From the NCBI GenBank assembly GCA_001303225.1, contig LJNI01000010.1, forward strand, positions 1 to 6,975: DNA of 6,975 bases, written 5' to 3'. Position numbers and translations under genes: made by a program. Below are positions 6,642 through 6,975 of the stretch, piece after piece. Each line of letters opens with the position of its first letter. Positions within the stretch are counted from its first letter, which is position 1. The notes under the pieces are model-generated. The model ran no database searches. It was given only the letters and a program-made list of their open reading frames with translations, and was not told where the DNA came from. This DNA is from a candidate division TA06 bacterium DG_78. Lineage in GTDB: Bacteria; Hydrothermota; Tepidihabitantia; SM23-42.

Positions 6642-6669
6642 TTGACACCCTTTTCATAATCATTATAAT
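6642..6669 (+). promoter_or_regulatory. Sigma70-type promoter for obgE, predicted leaderless
   Basis: TTGACA at 6642-6647 and TATAAT at 6664-6669 with a 16-base spacer, the same hexamers and spacing as the pilM promoter. A start seven bases past the -10 box falls on A6676, the A of the obgE ATG, with T just before it. The gap between coaD and obgE (6608-6675) holds nothing else that I recognise; ATAATCTC occurs twice in it (6626-6633 and 6665-6672). Confidence 0.78.
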
Positions 6670-6675
6670 CTCTAT

Positions 6676-6975
6676 ATGAAATTTGTTGATGAGGCGATAA
6701 TATATGTCCAAGCTGGTCATGGTGGGAATGGATGTGTTTCGTTCCGCCGCGAGAAATTTATACCCAAAGGTGGACCCGACGGCGGCGATGGCGGTGATGG
6801 TGGTTCAGTCTATCTCGTTGGCAGAAAAGATAAAGTAACTCTCTATGATTTAAAAATAAGACCGCACTATCGGGCACACCGGGGGCTGCATGGCAAGGGT
6901 AAAAAGATGCATGGAAAGAGGGGGGGTGATGTTCTCATCGCAGTACCCTTAGGTACCATTGTCGTGAATGGCAAG
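6676..6975 (+). CDS. obgE: Obg-family GTPase ObgE/CgtA, N-terminal 100 residues (3' truncated)
   Basis: Essential ribosome-associated GTPase involved in large-subunit assembly and stress or growth control. Only the start of the glycine-rich Obg fold is in the window, and the frame is open to the last base. Recognisable blocks are [19 protein letters not shown] (1-19), [26 protein letters not shown] spread over 20-45, the [20 protein letters not shown] segment (64-83), and a VPLGTIV strand (90-96). The GTPase domain would lie beyond the edge. The start is set by homology, since the family begins M-K/F-V-D/E, although no Shine-Dalgarno sequence precedes it. The bases before the ATG are CTCTAT, and the promoter -10 box ends six bases upstream, which points to a leaderless mRNA. 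Identity is secure. Confidence 0.95.
   Translation, partial: MKFVDEAIIYVQAGHGGNGCVSFRREKFIPKGGPDGGDGGDGGSVYLVGRKDKVTLYDLKIRPHYRAHRGLHGKGKKMHGKRGGDVLIAVPLGTIVVNGK

Noticed and set aside
6781..6804. Tandem-like GGCGGTGAT repeat in obgE
   Set aside because: It encodes the conserved glycine-rich GGDGGDGG part of the Obg fold, so it is a protein motif rather than an independent DNA repeat.
1..6975. Search for a previously undescribed system
   Set aside because: Every gene belongs to a recognised family, gaps are short, and I saw no CRISPR-like repeats, inverted terminal repeats, tRNA or other RNA gene. Nothing supports a new system here.

Overview
The window looks like ordinary chromosome from a Gram-negative (diderm) bacterium. 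A PilQ-type outer-membrane secretin and its inner-membrane partners are present, which implies an outer membrane. The DNA is moderately AT-rich, all recognised genes are on the + strand, and codon use looks even throughout. The valyl-tRNA synthetase is of the archaeal/rickettsial-like type, and together with a compact pilMNOPQ cluster this hints at a deep-branching or candidate bacterial lineage (WOR-3/Stahlbacteria-like, for example). That placement is a low-confidence guess.

Layout: (1) the 3' half of valS (1-1241). (2) A 113-base gap (1242-1354) with an exact-consensus sigma70-type promoter and AT-rich palindromes. (3) A tightly packed type IV pilus alignment and secretion cluster: pilM (1355-2395), pilN (2395-3000), pilO (2997-3569), pilP (about 3547-3948) and pilQ (3952-5553), with overlapping or nearly touching ends. 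(4) rsmD (5579-6118) and coaD (6128-6607), on the same strand with gaps of 25 and 9 bases and no visible terminator or promoter before them. (5) A 68-base gap with a second exact-consensus promoter. (6) The 5' end of obgE (6676-6975), cut by the window edge.

How the genes work together: PilM (cytoplasmic actin-like), PilN and PilO (bitopic inner-membrane proteins), PilP (periplasmic) and PilQ (outer-membrane channel) form the trans-envelope alignment complex of a type IV pilus or related secretin machine. No pilin, motor ATPase or PilC platform gene is in the window, so those must lie elsewhere. RsmD (16S rRNA methyltransferase), CoaD (coenzyme A synthesis), ObgE (ribosome-associated GTPase) and ValS are housekeeping genes and have no evident functional tie to the pilus.

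I found no RNA gene, mobile element, CRISPR array, defence system or unknown gene family. The most notable points are a predicted leaderless obgE transcript, a PilM whose second phosphate motif lacks the usual aspartate, the lineage type and signature variant of ValS, and housekeeping genes that apparently depend on the pilus operon promoter.
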